A stretch of DNA of 64,000 bases, from contig NC_088775.1 of the NCBI RefSeq assembly GCF_954871325.1, positions 49,701,561 through 49,765,560 on the forward strand, read 5' to 3'. Shown here one piece after another: positions 1 through 12,339 of the stretch. The position numbers and the translations under genes were made by a program. Numbering within the stretch: position 1 is the first letter of the stretch; the number at the start of each line of letters is the position of its first letter. The notes beneath the pieces are model-generated. The model was given only the letters and a program-made list of their open reading frames with translations, was not told the origin of the DNA and did no database searches. This DNA comes from Gordionus sp. m RMFG-2023. Taxonomy: Eukaryota; Nematomorpha; Gordioida; Chordodea; Parachordodidae.

Positions 1-2181
1 AGATTATAATATAAAATTTCGTCTCATTATAATGAACTTTACATCATTATTCAAAAATTTATATTAAACAAAACCAAATAACTTTAAAACCATCATAATA
101 TAATACTCGACTTATTAACAATATACATATTTAAATTCAATTTAAAAAAATTATTTTTTGACAATATTCAATTTATAAGCAAATCGAAATAATGCAATCA
201 CAACACCCTTCCGCTTAAATCAGACCCACCATTCAGCGACTGACCAACTTTCTTTCAATTTCGACTTTACTGATCGTATATCTCTACCACTTCTATTCTG
301 CATAGTCTTTAATGTCTTCTAAGTTCTAACGATGGTTGTCTATTGTCTAATATTCTTCACTTCTAAGGACTGTTTGTATCCGATTACAATCTGAAATTCT
401 TGAATCTTTCTGTTTATAGTCAACCTGATAAACGATTATCTCTTGATCTCTATAGGCGATTGACGAACTCTATTCACGCCTGTTATCACGATTCCAGATA
501 ATTCTTCTAGTCTCTCTTTAATTATATTTCGTTTTAATTCCTTTGGTAATTTATCCTAGTCTTTGCTTGTTTCTAACGGTTTCTGGTAATTAATTATTAG
601 CCTATTATCTGGTAAACAATGACGACTTTTGTTAACGATTGTATCTTAACCACATTGACCAGTTGTTCTTGCTAGTCACCAATTTCTAACGTTCTTTTGT
701 ATTAACAGATTGGCTCTTTAACTCTGTAAATATTTGACGATAATATGTCTGCTATTAACGATTGAGGCATGAATGTCTCGAACATCTGTTCTATCTAGAT
801 TCTTGTTTAAAATATTCTCTTGTAATTGATTAACGCTTTTCTCGGTAAATGATTGGAGATAATTTGTCTGCGATTACTATTGTTACCACGAATTCTCGTC
901 TCTATGATCGGCGACTTTCGTATCTTAGACTAGAGTTTTAGTAAACACTTGGCTATATTGGTCAGCGATTAACGATTGCAGCGTGAACGTCTTGACCATC
1001 TGTTCTGTCTAGTCTCTTGTTTCCAACGTTCTCTTGTAATTGTTTAGCTCCTTTCATCTAATTCTTGTAACTGTATCAATCTTTTAGATCTCCGAGTCTT
1101 CTATGACAGTTTGCCTTGCCAGGATATCGACTTTGTCTTAAGATATCTTTATTCTCATTGATCTTTGTCTTAAGGTTTCGGGTGATCGCATCTAATACAT
1201 CTACCTAAAATAATCAATTTAAACCTTTATAACTTCTGAAATATTTTATCACTTTTTCCTACATTCATACTCAAATTTAAAATACATCCACTATATCAAT
1301 AAAATATATAATATGTCCACTTAGTCTTAATGTATAAGGTTATCGCCTCTAATCTAATTTTTCCTCACGTAATCTATTAAAAAGCTTAACTTTAATATAC
1401 TCTTTTTTTTCTCTAAATTAAATCAAAATTATAATACATAGTCAAAATATGCTAAATGAATTATACCTTTATGTCAAATTCTATCACCCCTCTATACTCA
1501 ATGAAGCCCAAATCCATATCTTCCTTGAGCCATTTGTAGATAATCGTCCTTTAGCTATTAATCCACATCCTTTGTCAAACATGTCTATCTACCGTTGAAT
1601 CTTTATCTAAAATTCTCTTGAATATATTAAATCTAAAAAAAATCTTAGTTCTAAATTTTTATTCAAAAAAATCTTGTCTTCTTGTGATACACGCCTGTTC
1701 TTTAAAGAAAATTAAAATATCCTTTTCTTATTTATGTGGTTCACGCCCATTGTTCAAAAACAACTGGAATAAATATATTTATTCTTTTTCACCAACTGAC
1801 TTCTCTTCTCGCAAGTCTCGTTGTTTCTTAACACACCAAAATTATGATTCTCATAACTCTCGCAGACTTGTTAAAAAACAAATCAATTATGTCTATCATC
1901 AATTTTATTATATCTGAAAATATGATTCTCATAATTATGTCTCATCAATTTCATTCTATCTGAAAATATGATTCTCATAATTGTGTAAATTATCAATTTC
2001 ATTCCATCAGAAATTATGATTCTCATAATTGTGTCTATCATCAATTTGTTCCTTTATAAATTATGATTCTTACAATTATGTCTACGATCAATTTTAAAAC
2101 ACAAAATATGATTCTCTAATTCTAGCAAAATATGTTTAAAAAACATGTACTTACACTATATTAAACTAAAATTCTTCTTTG
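1..2181 (+). repeat. Foldback element copy I, left inverted arm
   Basis: This stretch is the left arm of a long inverted repeat. Its reverse complement returns at 3812-5480 and 6700-9205, and its outer ~200 bases return in direct orientation at 10525-10905. Inside are imperfect repeats of roughly 200 bases (about 480-1060), built on phrases such as GATTAACGATTG and TTCTCTTGTAATTG, and a run of roughly 58-base repeats near 1820-2110 containing ATGATTCTCATAATTRTG. No reading frame looks coding. The arm starts before the window, so its outer end is not seen. I cannot assign the family; long terminal inverted repeats without genes fit a foldback or non-autonomous DNA transposon. Confidence 0.7.
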
Positions 2182-2621
2182 TGGTTCTGTATGGGACAGT
2201 GTGCATGGGCAATTACATCAGTCTAATACAAATCAACGGATACAGTGGGACAAGGAGAGGTGTCAAACTGGATTCTAATACAAAAAAAAATTCCAGAAGA
2301 ACGTAAGAAAAAAATATGTAAATAAAAGTAGGAAAAATATTTAGAAAAGTATTCTAAAAAGAAGAAAATTGATCTTTTAAAATAAAAATTGGATAAAAAA
2401 GAGATTTAGATTTATTTTTAAAGATGTAGGTTGAAAAATAAAAATTATTTTGATAAGATTATGTTACAAAATCATGTAGGAATATAATATCTAAAATTAA
2501 AAACAAAGAATTACAAAGGTAGCATTCATAGTAGATAAGATATATTGTGCTTAGTTATTTAAAGGTGATAATCAGGAATTTTATATTTAGAAGTTACTGG
2601 TAAACTTAAAACCATTTGAAT

Positions 2622-3179
2622 GAAAACAGGAATTTTTAGAACCGACGGAAAACGTCCTGATGGAATGTCCTTGATCCTCTGGTCAAGGGGTCAGTTCCTG
2701 GTTTGAGATTTCACCTGCATTGATCCAAACACACCTTCTAACCATAACATCGATGCCCTCGCCCTCGCTGAATTCCGCAAAACCATAAAGTACAGTTCCT
2801 TAGACCCTTCTTTCTTATTCATACCCATCGTCTGCACCATTCTCACCACCTTCGGTAGCAAAGCTCAACGTTTTTTCAAAGATAGGCAAACGGATCCGCG
2901 AAAAAACCGACCAGCCTAAGGAATCCCTCTTCTTACGCCAAAGACTTGCTACCGCCATCATTCGTTCTAACTATCTAAGCTTCATCTCTTCCATTGAATA
3001 ACCTTACATTTTTCAAGCTTCCTTCTTGTTATCCCCTATCCTTTCCCGTAAATTATATTTCTACAATTTTTCCCCTTTATTTATTTTACCTTTTTAAAAA
3101 ATTAATTATTTGCTAATATATTTTGACATCCATATCAGTAAATATTCAAATAAAGTAACCCATGACCGAAAAAAAAAAT
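2622..3179 (+). mobile_element. 5'-truncated non-LTR retrotransposon (LINE-like) 3' end
   Basis: An insertion present in the spacer of foldback copy I and missing from the matching spacer at 5571-6700, so both edges can be placed to within a few bases. It is less AT-rich than its surroundings and ends in an A-run (about 3169-3179). The plus strand from 2641 to a stop at 2999-3001 encodes a recognisable C-terminal tail of LINE-type proteins: KRPDGMSLILWSRGQ near its start, then KYSSLD, FIPIVCTILTTFGSKAQRFF and, after a frameshift near 2890, a QRLATAIIRSNYLSF ending. The bulk of the reverse transcriptase is absent, as expected for a 5'-truncated copy. Assignment to a particular clade is not possible from this tail. 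Confidence 0.65.
2641..3001 (+). pseudogene. LINE polymerase C-terminal fragment
   Basis: Remnant of the extreme C-terminus of a non-LTR retrotransposon polyprotein. The RPDG...WSRG motif and the later FGSKAQRFF / QRLATAIIRSN blocks are typical of the tail that follows reverse transcriptase in several LINE groups. An in-frame stop lies near 2707 (the family usually has W at this place), and at least one frameshift near 2890 separates the two halves. There is no catalytic domain here, so this cannot encode an active enzyme. The A-rich 3' end lies about 170 bases downstream. Confidence 0.6.
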
Positions 3180-3811
3180 AGAAAGTATGATATTTTAGAT
3201 TTTAGAATTATTATAAATTGATCACTAGAAATAACTATGACAAAGAAAAACATAAATTGCGAAGATTAAAATTAAACTAATAGTTTGCTAAGATATAATA
3301 TTTTAAAAATTCGGCGAATAAGATTAGAATATAAATTTATTGTTAGAAAATAGTTGATGTTGTAATTAAATTCTTATTGAAGATTTACGTTTAACTTTTA
3401 TTTTAAGGGCTGCGAGAGATAAAACAGCCTATTTGATATAGGTATGTTAGGTTGTTGATTAACCAAAAATCTTCATAAGGAAAAACGGTTTTCGTCATTA
3501 GAAAATTTATGCCGCAATCGAGCTCAATTAGAGATCGGATTTTAATTTTTTTAAATCATTAATAAGATTTTAAGTCAATTCGTTATTCTAATAATAGTAA
3601 AAAGAAAGACAAGAGGAGAATAGGGAAATACTAAAAAAGAAATGATAAGATTAATTTTAAATTGTTTTAATCGGTTTTAGTAATTTTTTTAAATAAGGAT
3701 ATGGATATGAAATACTTTGGAAGAGAAAAGACTTTTTTTGATTAAAATAAAACTAGTTACAAGAGTGTAAGATGTAAAAATAAAAAAAGGTAGGAGAATT
3801 CAACATGTTTT

Positions 3812-5480
3812 TAAAGAAGAATTTTAGTGTAATATAGTGAAAGTATGTTTTTTTTAAACAAGTTTTGCTAGAATTAGAGAATCATATTTTGTGTTTTAAA
3901 ATTGATGATAGACATAATTGTGAGAATCATAATTTATAAAGGAACAAATTGATGATAGATAAAATTATGAGAATCATAATTTCTGATGGAATGAAATTGA
4001 TGATATACATAATTATGAGAATCATATTTTCATAGAATGAAATTAATGAGACATAATTATGAGAATAATATTTTCAGATAGAATAAAATAGATGATAGAC
4101 ATAATTGATTTGTTTTTTACAAGTCTGCGATAGAATCATAATTTTGGTGTGTTGAGGAACAACGAGACTTGCGAGAAGATAAGTCAGTTGGTGAAAAAGA
4201 ATAAATAAAATTATTCCAGTTGTTTTTGAACAATGGGCGTGAACCACATAAAGAAGAAAAGAAATAGATATTTTCTTTTTCTTTAAAGAACAGGCGTGTA
4301 TCACAAGAAGATAAGATTTTTTTGAATAAAAATTTAGAATTAAGATTTTTTTTAGATTCAAGATATTAAAGAGAATTTTAGATATAGATTTAACGGTAGA
4401 TAGACATGTTTGACAAAGGATGTGTTGATAGCTAAAGGACAATTAACTACAAATGGCTCAATGAAGATATGGATTTGGGCTTCATTGAGGGTAGAGGGGT
4501 GATAGAATTTGACATAATGGTATAATTCATTTAGCGTATTTTGACTATGTATTATAATTTTAAGATTTAATTTAGGGGAAAAAAAAGTATATCGAAGTTA
4601 AGCTATTTAATAGATTATGTAAGGGAAAATTAGATTAGAGGCTATAACCTTATACGTTAAGACTAAGTGGACATATTATAGAATTTATGGGGAATCGTGA
4701 TAACAGGCGTGAATTGAGTTCGTCAATCGCCTATAGAGATCAAGAGATAATCGTTTACCAGGGTTGACAAGAAATAGAAGGATTCAAGAATTTCAGATTG
4801 TAATCGGAAACGGTCCTTAGAAGTGAAGAATATTAGACAATAGACAACCATCGTTAGAACTTAGAAGACATTATAGACTATGCAGAATAGAAGTGGTGGA
4901 GATATTCGATCAGTAAAGTCGAAATTGAAAGAAAGTTGGTCAGTCGCTGAAAGGTGGGTCTGATTTAAATGGAAGGGTGTTGTGATTGCATTATTTCGAT
5001 TTGCTTATAAATTTGAACATTTACGAAAAATAATTTTTTTATATAAAATTGAATTTGAATTTGTATATTGTTAATAAGACGAGTATTATATTATGATGGT
5101 TTTAAAGTTAATTGGTTTTGTTTGATATAAATATTTGAATAATGATGTAAAGTTCATCATAATGAGACGAAATTTTATGTTATAATCGGATGATGTTAAT
5201 TTTATATAAAAGGCACAATTTTTATAATTGATAGGACTTTTGTAATTGTTTTTACTTTCATTTAATTTTTCGCATATAATTTTTCGCATATAATTTTTCG
5301 CATATAATTTTTAGTATTTTTATATTTTTGCATTTTTCCTTTTTATTTTTTTGATATGTTATCCTTTATTTCAATTATATAATTTTAATTAATTTTTAGT
5401 ATTAATATTTAATAAAGGATTCAAAACTATAATTTTAGTATATATTTTATTTCTATTTTATAATTAGGTTCTAATCTCCC
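3812..5480 (-). repeat. Foldback element copy I, right inverted arm
   Basis: Reverse complement of 1-2181, separated from it by a spacer of about 1.6 kb. Compared with the left arm and with copy II it lacks roughly 800 bases including the ~200-base imperfect repeats; the deletion point is near 4680. The outer end reads AGGTTCTAATCTCCCAATA at about 5463-5481 and its inverse, TATTGGGAGATTAGAACCT, is found at 9222, which suggests this string is the element terminus. No coding sequence was recognised. Confidence 0.65.
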
Positions 5481-5570
5481 AATACCAAATTCACCCAATT
5501 GTGAATCCCAACTGTGACAGTGATGCTGGAGAGAGGGTTTGTTAGACAAATAAAACCAGGTTCTCCTTTT

Positions 5571-8500
5571 CAGTCTAATGCAAATCAATATATACAGTGG
5601 GATAAGGAGACGTGTCAAATTGTATTCTAATACAAAAAAAAATTCCAAGAGAAGGTAAGAAAAATATGTAAATAAAAGTACGAAAAATATTTAGAGAAGT
5701 ATTCTAAAAAGAAGAAAATTGACTTTTAAAATAAAAATTGGATAAAAAAGAGATTTATATTTATTTTTAAAGATGTAGGTTGAAAAATAAAAATTATTTT
5801 GATAAGATTATGTTACAAAATCATGTAGGAATATAATATCTAAAATTAAAAACAAAGAATTATAAAGGTAGCATTCATAGTAGATAAGATATATTGTGTT
5901 TAGTTATTTAAAGGTGATAATCAGGAATTTTATATTTAGAAGTTACTGGTAAACTAAAAACCATTTGAATTTTGAAACTAATAGAGACTATGATATTTTA
6001 GATTTTAGAATTATTATAAATTGATCACTAAAAATAACTATGACAAAGAAAAAGAAACATAAATTGCGAAGATTAAAATTAAACTATAGTTTGCTAAGAT
6101 ATAATAATTTAAAAATTCGGCGAAGATTAGAATATAAATTTATTGTTAGAAAATAGTTGATGTTGTAATTAAATTCTTATTGAAGATTTACGTTTAACTT
6201 TTATTTGAAGGGCTGCGAGAAACAGCCTTAAGGATTTGATATAGGAATGTTACGTTGTTGATTAACCAAAAATCTTCATAAGGAGAAACGGCTTTCGTCA
6301 TTAGAAAATTTATGCCGCAATCGAGCTCAATTAGAGATCGGATTTTATTTTTTTTTGAATCATTAATAAGATTTTAAGTCAATTAGGCAACGTTATTCTA
6401 ATAATAGTAAAAGGAAAGATAAGAGGAAATTAGGGAAATACTAAAAAAGAAACGATAAGATTTTAAAATTGTTTTAATTGGTTTTAGATATAAGAAAATA
6501 TCGTGCAGAATGAAGAAATAATCTTTTTTAATAATGATATCAATACGAAATACTTCTGAAGAGAAAAAGACTTTTTTTGATTAAAATAAGACTAGTTAAA
6601 GAGTGTAAAATTTAAAAAAAAAAAATTAGGAGAATTCAAGATATTTGTAAAGAAGAATTTTAGTGTAAGAGTGATATATAATGGCAATATAAAAAGTACC
6701 TTTTTTTTAAACAATGTGCTAGAATTATATTTTGTGTTTTAAAATTGATGATAGACATAATTGTAAGAATCATAATTTATAAAGGAACAAATTGATGATA
6801 GACACAATTATGAGAATTTCTGATGGAATGAAATTGATGAATTACACAATTATGACAATCATATTTTCAGATAGAATGAAATTGATGAGACATAATTATG
6901 AGAATCATATTTTCAGATAGAATAAAATTGATTTGTTGTTTAACAAGTCTGCGAGAATTATGAGTATCATAATTTTGGTGTATTGAGAAACAACGAGACT
7001 TGCGAGAAAATAAGTCAGTTGGTGAAAAAGAATAAAGATATTTATTCCAGTTGTTTTTGAACAATGGGCGTGAACCACATAAAGAAGAAAAGAAATAGAA
7101 ATTTTATTTTTCTTTAAAGAAAAGGCGTGTACCACAAGAAGACAAGATTTTTTTAAATAAAAATTTAGAACTAAGATTTTTTTTAGATTCAAGATATTCA
7201 AGAGAATTTTAGATATAGATTCAACGGTAGATAGACATGTTTGACAAAGGATGTGGATTGATAGCTAAAGGACGATTACCTAAAAATGGCTCAAGGAAGA
7301 TATGGATTTGGACTTCAGTGAGGGTAGAGGGGTAATAGAATTTGACATAAGGGTATAATTCATTTAGACTATTTTGACTATGTATTATAATTTTTAAGAT
7401 TTAATTTAGAGAAAAAAAAAGAGTATATCGAAGTTAAGCTATAAAATAGATTATGTAAGGAAAAATTAGATTAGAGGCGATAACCTACATTAAGACTAAG
7501 TGGACATATTATATATTTTATTGATATAGTGGATGTATTTTAAATTTGCGAATGGATGTAAGAAAAAGGATAAAATATTTCAGAAGTTATAAAGGGTTAA
7601 ATTGATTATTTTAAGTAGATGTATTAGATGCGATTACCCAAAACTTTAAGACAAAGATCAATGAGAATAAAGATATCTTAAGACAAAGTCGATATCCTGG
7701 CAAGTGCAAACTGTTGTAGAAGACTCTGTAATCTAAAATATCGATACAGTTACAAGAATTAGATGAAAGGAGCTAAAGAATTACAAGTGAACGGTGGAAA
7801 CAAGAGACTAGATAGAACAGATGGCCAAGACGTTCATGCTGCAATCGTTAATCGCTGACCAATATAGCCATGTTTACTGAAACTCTAGTCTATGATACGA
7901 AAGTTGACGATCATAGAGACAATCATTCGTGGAAACAATAGTAATCGCAGGCAAATCATAGCCATTCATTTACCGAGAAAAAGCGTTAATCCATTACAAG
8001 AGAACATTTTAAACAAGAAACTAAATAGAATAGATGTTCGAGACATTTATGCTGCAATCGTTAATCGCTAACTAGTATCGCCAATTTTTGACGGAAACTT
8101 TAGTCTAAGATACGAAAGTTGATGATCATAGAGACCAGAATTCTTGGAAACAATCCTTAATAGCAGATAAATTATCGTCAAACGTTTACAGAGTTAAAGA
8201 GCCAATCGGTTAATACAAAAGAACTTTAGAAATAGGCGACTCTCAAGAACAACTGGTCAATGCTGTCAAGCTACAATCGTAAAGTCGTCATCGTTTACCA
8301 GATAATATGCTAATCATTAATTACCAGAAACCGTTAGAAACACGCAAAGACTAGGATAAATTATAAAAGGAATTAAAACGAAATATAATTAAAAAGAGAA
8401 TAGAAGAATTTATCGGGAATCGTGATAACAGGTGTGAATCGGGTTTGTCAATTGCCTATAGAGAGCAAGTGATAATCGTTACCAGGGTTAACAAGAAACT

Positions 8501-9205
8501 GAAGGATTCAAGAATTTCAGATTGTAATCAGATACAAACAGTCCGTAGAAGTGAAGAATATTAGACAATAGACAACCATCGTTAGAACTTAGAAGACATT
8601 AAAGACTAAGCAGAATAGAAGTAGTGGAGATATTCGATCAGTAAAGTCGAAATTGAAAGAAAGTTGGTCAGTCGCTGAATGGTGGGTCTGATTTAAGCGG
8701 AAGGGTGTTGTGATTGCATTATTTCGATTTGCTTATAAATTGAATATTGTCGAAAAATAATTTTTTTTATATTAAATTGAATTTGAATATGTATATTGTT
8801 ATAAGTCGAGTATTATATTATGATGGTTTTAAAGTTATTTGGTTTTGTTTAATATAAATTTTTGATAATGATGTAAAGTTCATTATAATGAGACGAAATT
8901 TTATGTTATAATCGGATGATGTTAATTTTATATAAACGACACAATTTTTATAATTTAAACCACATTTTAATTTTTTTAAATTTTTTTACTTTCACTTAAT
9001 TTTTCGCATATAATTTTTAGTATTTTATACTTTTACTTTTTATTTTTTATTTTTTTTTGGTTATGTTTTCTCTTTATATTAATTATATAATTTTTAATTA
9101 ATTTTTGGTATTAGTATTTAATAAAGGATTCAAAACAATTTTAGTATATATTTTTATTTCTGTTTTATATTTAGGTTATGATTCTCAATTCTAAAACACC
9201 CAACT
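5571..9205. repeat. Foldback element copy II (spacer plus right arm)
   Basis: Direct duplicate of the spacer and right arm of copy I: 5571-6700 matches 2219-3811 without the LINE insertion, and 6700-9205 is a full-length inverted arm that keeps the ~200-base repeats deleted in 3812-5480. Its left arm is missing, so the copy is truncated or arose by duplication of 2.2-5.5 kb. The short gap 5482-5570 between copies I and II is not shared with either. Only short spurious frames occur here. Confidence 0.65.
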
Positions 9206-9332
9206 GTAACAATGTATTGGGAGATTAGAACCTAAATATAAAATAGAAATAAAATATATACTAAAATTATTGTTTTGAATCCTTTATTAAATACTAATAC
9301 TAAAAATTAATTAAAAATTATATAATTTATAT

Positions 9333-10516
9333 CAGAGACCTGCAGAGGCACCATTTGCACGGCCCGGCCCGGCCCAGATTTAAAAATTTAAGGCTCGGCC
9401 CGTATATTTTTTAAAAAAATTTTTACGGCCCGGCCCGGATATTTTTTTAAAAAAAAATTTCAGGCCCATCTCGGAATTTTTTAAAATTATATTCGACCTG
9501 GTATATACAAAATATCACCTATGAGGTATTTTACCATATTTTTCAGCGAGTATTATCGCTTATTATTTAAAAAATACATGTAAAAAGCTAATATTTTGAG
9601 AATATTATATTGAATTTATAAAAATTATAAAACTGTTATTTATAAAAATGGATATTTTGAGCATATACTATATTTTATATTGCAAAAATATCGCTTTGAT
9701 GAGCCGCCCACCACTCTAACAAATTATCCACAATGTTTCATCTATTTTTTTATTTATATAATTATAATACTCATCATCGGGTATTGACATATTACCAGAA
9801 TTACCATCGCCCCATTTGTAATAAAACGATTCAGTTTGTTTAACAACAGTCGTAATTTGACTGGTCGATGGTATTTCATTTACTTCCTGAGCCTCTTGTA
9901 ATTTAATATGATCTTTTATATAGTTTTCCGTCATCTTGCGATCTGTCCCTGACAACATACGTAATTGCTTGAATTTGGGACAGAGAAAAAAGAGAAATAA
10001 AATGATACTTGTGTAAAACAAATTTTTCAATTAAAAAATGCTTTATATTAAGTAAAATCAATTTTATTTCTCCTTTTTCGCTTTGAAAGGTATTACAAAC
10101 TTCAAGAAGTGAAATTCCTTTATTTGATTGTTTTGGTAAAATATATTCTAAAAATTTAGATATGAATTATAAAAAAATATATTAATAATACTTGAATATT
10201 GGGGCTTATTTAAGATATTCCTTTATTTGATTGTTTTGGTATATGTTGTAAAAATTTAGATATGAATTATAAAAAAATATATTAATACTTTGAATAAATT
10301 TGCAGGAAATTAATAATTAAATCGATCTGTGGGTGTTAGGTAGTGTTAACCATCACCCAATATTATATTAATCATAACTATAATATAATATAATCTTATA
10401 ACCATTAACTCATAATGTAAATATTTTTATAAAAAATATTAAGGCCCGGCCTGGATATATTAAAAAAAAATTTTTTAGGCCCGGCCCGGGTATATTTAAA
10501 AAATTTAAAATCTCTG
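9333..10516. mobile_element. hAT element with 8-bp TSD ATTTATAT
   Basis: The left end CAGAGACCTGCAG and right end AAAATCTCTG give a short terminal inverted repeat (CAGAGA), and ATTTATAT is duplicated exactly at 9325-9332 and 10517-10524. An 8-bp duplication with CAG...CTG ends is the signature of hAT elements. The ends carry blocks of CGGCCCGG on a T/A-rich background (9360-9480 and 10440-10490). A decayed transposase fragment lies inside on the minus strand (9716-10030). At 1184 bases it is too short to be autonomous. Confidence 0.85.
9716..10030 (-). pseudogene. hAT transposase fragment (tentative)
   Basis: A 104-codon open frame inside the hAT element at 9333-10516. It contains CPKFKQLRMLSGTDRK, which resembles the block 'DPRFK.L.FL..EER' found before the dimerisation domain of ZBED-like hAT transposases, followed by a hydrophilic linker (KLQEAQEVNEIPSTSQ). 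The N-terminal 15 residues are hydrophobic but probably do not form a signal peptide, as the frame is likely entered from upstream. The zinc-finger, RNase-H-like catalytic and dimerisation parts are missing. Identification rests on a short similarity plus the enclosing TSD. Confidence 0.45.
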
Positions 10517-10905
10517 ATTTATATAAAAGAAAACATAAACAAAAAAAATATAAAGGAAAAAAGTAAAAATATAAAAATAATAAAAATTATATGCGAAAAA
10601 TTAAGTAAAAGTAAAAATTAAGTAAAAGTAAAAAAAATTACAAAAGTCCTTTCAATTAAAAAAATTGTGCCTTTTATATAAAATTAACATCATCCGATTA
10701 TAACATAAAATTTCGTCTCATTATAATGAACTTTACATCATTATTCAAAAATTGATATCAAACACAACCAAATAACTTTAAAACAATCATAATATAATAC
10801 ACGTCTTATTAACAATATACATATACATATTCAAATTCAATTTTATATAAAAAAATTATTTTTCGTAAATATTCAAATTTTTAAGCAAATCGAAATAATG
10901 CAATC

Positions 10906-11297
10906 ACAACAAAAAATAATCAATTACTGTCTCTCAAAATTATTATTTATATATTAAAATTACTGTTTCTCAAAATTATTATTTATATAAACGTTAATAT
11001 ACTTTTTAAAAAAATTGCGAGATAAATTAAAAAATTGCGGTAGATTTTTGTGGTAGATTTTTGCGGGAGATTTCCAATTGCGGTTGTTTTGCGGGAGAGA
11101 TATGTCTGGGTGTAAAAAATTGCGGGAGTCTCCTGTATGGGATAGTAATATTAACGTCATATTCATCTGTAACTCACCTTTAAAGATCTCCTTCCCAGAT
11201 ATGCCACAAATCATTCATAGGATCCAATAGTATCTCCTTCAGAATTGGATATGCATACACATGAAAATTTTAAGTTGCAGTTAACAGCTACTAAATC
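10906..11297. other. Unassigned AT-rich interval
   Basis: Between the end of foldback copy III and the candidate exon at 11298. It contains a short direct duplication (AATTACTGTYTCTCAAAATT, twice, near 10923 and 10959) and several repeats of TTGCGGGAGA/TTGCGGTAGA between 11030 and 11130. A minus-strand frame of 84 codons runs through it (10960-11214) but is built from these repeats, and I do not regard it as a gene. Confidence 0.5.
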
Positions 11298-11507
11298 TCA
11301 AAAACATATGTTTTTAATGCAACATCCTATACAACCAATAAATTGTAAATACGATATATTATATTGACGAATGGTAATGAGTGAAAAAATACTTGGAAAA
11401 TAGATTACAATAAAACCAATATGCAATAGAGTCAAAGCTATGTACTTCTTAATCTGCCTCTGTGAAAACATTTTCACAACAGGCTCAACAAATTTCGACA
11501 TATGCAT
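11298..11507 (-). CDS. Small open frame with a membrane segment, possible exon
   Basis: A 69-codon frame from ATG at 11507. It starts with a charged stretch (KFVEPVVKMFSQRQIKKY) followed by a hydrophobic segment (about residues 24-46, IALTLLHIGFIVIYFPSIFSLI) that could span a membrane, and ends GCIGCCIKNICF. The mixed charged and hydrophobic make-up is less AT-codon driven than nearby spurious frames. Just upstream on the minus strand, GAG followed by GTAGGT near 11567 resembles a 5' splice donor, so this could be one exon of a split gene. I do not recognise the family. It may equally be an accidental frame. Confidence 0.25.
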   Translation of the reverse strand: MHMSKFVEPVVKMFSQRQIKKYIALTLLHIGFIVIYFPSIFSLITIRQYNISYLQFIGCIGCCIKNICF

Positions 11508-11739
11508 TCAGTAATTAAAATACATAAAAATTCAAAAGTACATATTAATGTTGTCAAGACCTACCTCAAAGCATCAAAAAACAGGTCATTTGACAATTCA
11601 ATATGTTAAAATATTAAATAAAAATAATTGACAAATTTATAACAATGTCCACATAATAAAACAAATATTCGAGATAATAAGGTTTTAGGCAAATAAAACT
11701 TACCCTACAGAGGATCAAATACTACTGAAACACTTAGCC

Positions 11740-12339
11740 TTGAAAATTAACATTTGAATCATGGGAATTACCTGGAAATGATTCGTATTATATCAAAGAA
11801 TGATCAAAAACTCAGAGATCATTTCGAGTAGACTATTTTAAAGAGCAAAAGTAGACAAGAAAAGAAAAGCTTAAACTCTCTGATAAATCAAAATCGAAGG
11901 GAAGAGGTTCTCTCATAAACATGTAATCAAAAACAACTGTTAACAAAGTCATTAAAGTTGTTCTTGATCAAATCAGGAATTTAATAAAAAAAAAAGATAT
12001 TAGATTTATGATCTACAACCATTTGCCTACGATACATATATAATGGCAAAATAATAGAGTTTTTTGCACTTACAAAAGTTAGAACTCTTCTGGAAAAGGA
12101 TTTTTTGATATCTTAAGTGAATGCTTTTTAAAACATGGAATATGAGAAATATAATTGAAGAATCATTTGATGGTGCTGCAAATATGCGGGGTTAATTTGT
12201 TGGGTTGCAAGCTCTTATTAGACAAGAGGCTCAGTTGTATATTTGGTGTTACAATAATATATTAAATCTCTGTATATGTGATTTATAAGATAATAATGAA
12301 AACAAAAATTGGTTTATTGAACAGACTAGCAACTTTCTT
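11740..12339 (+). pseudogene. hAT-1 copy 1 transposase, 5' part
   Basis: From 11896 this matches the reverse complement of the window's right end (hAT-1 copy 2), including the start of the conserved block FDGAANMRG near 12150, followed after a stop by VGLQALIRQEA and NILNLCICDL. This is the 'DG-A-NM-G...G-Q' region of ZMYM/DUF4371-type hAT transposases. Multiple stops make it non-functional. At 12339 it is cut by element C1 and resumes at 34929 in the same orientation, with ACTTTCTT duplicated on both sides. The 5' end of the element and its terminal repeat were not found upstream, so 11740 is only an estimate. Confidence 0.7.

Larger units (their letters stand above)
2219..3811 (+). repeat. 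Foldback element copy I, central spacer
   Basis: AT-rich, non-coding middle part lying between the two inverted arms of foldback copy I. A close direct copy lies at 5571-6700. The main difference between the copies is an extra block of about 560 bases here (2622-3179), a retrotransposon fragment absent from the second copy. No conserved reading frame is visible in either copy. Confidence 0.65.
9222..10905 (+). repeat. Foldback element copy III, left arm fragment split by a hAT element
   Basis: Begins with TATTGGGAGATTAGAACCT, the inverse of the end of copy I, and forms a palindrome with the end of copy II centred near 9210. It is interrupted by a hAT element at 9333-10516 and continues to about 10905, where similarity stops at CAATCACAAC. 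Only the outermost part of the arm is present. Confidence 0.6.

Noticed and set aside
1618-1917. Open frame recurring in three copies (also 4074-4442 and 6905-7201, minus)
   Set aside because: The frames recur because the foldback arms are repeated. Residues are AT-driven, the copies differ by frameshifts and stops, and there is no known domain.
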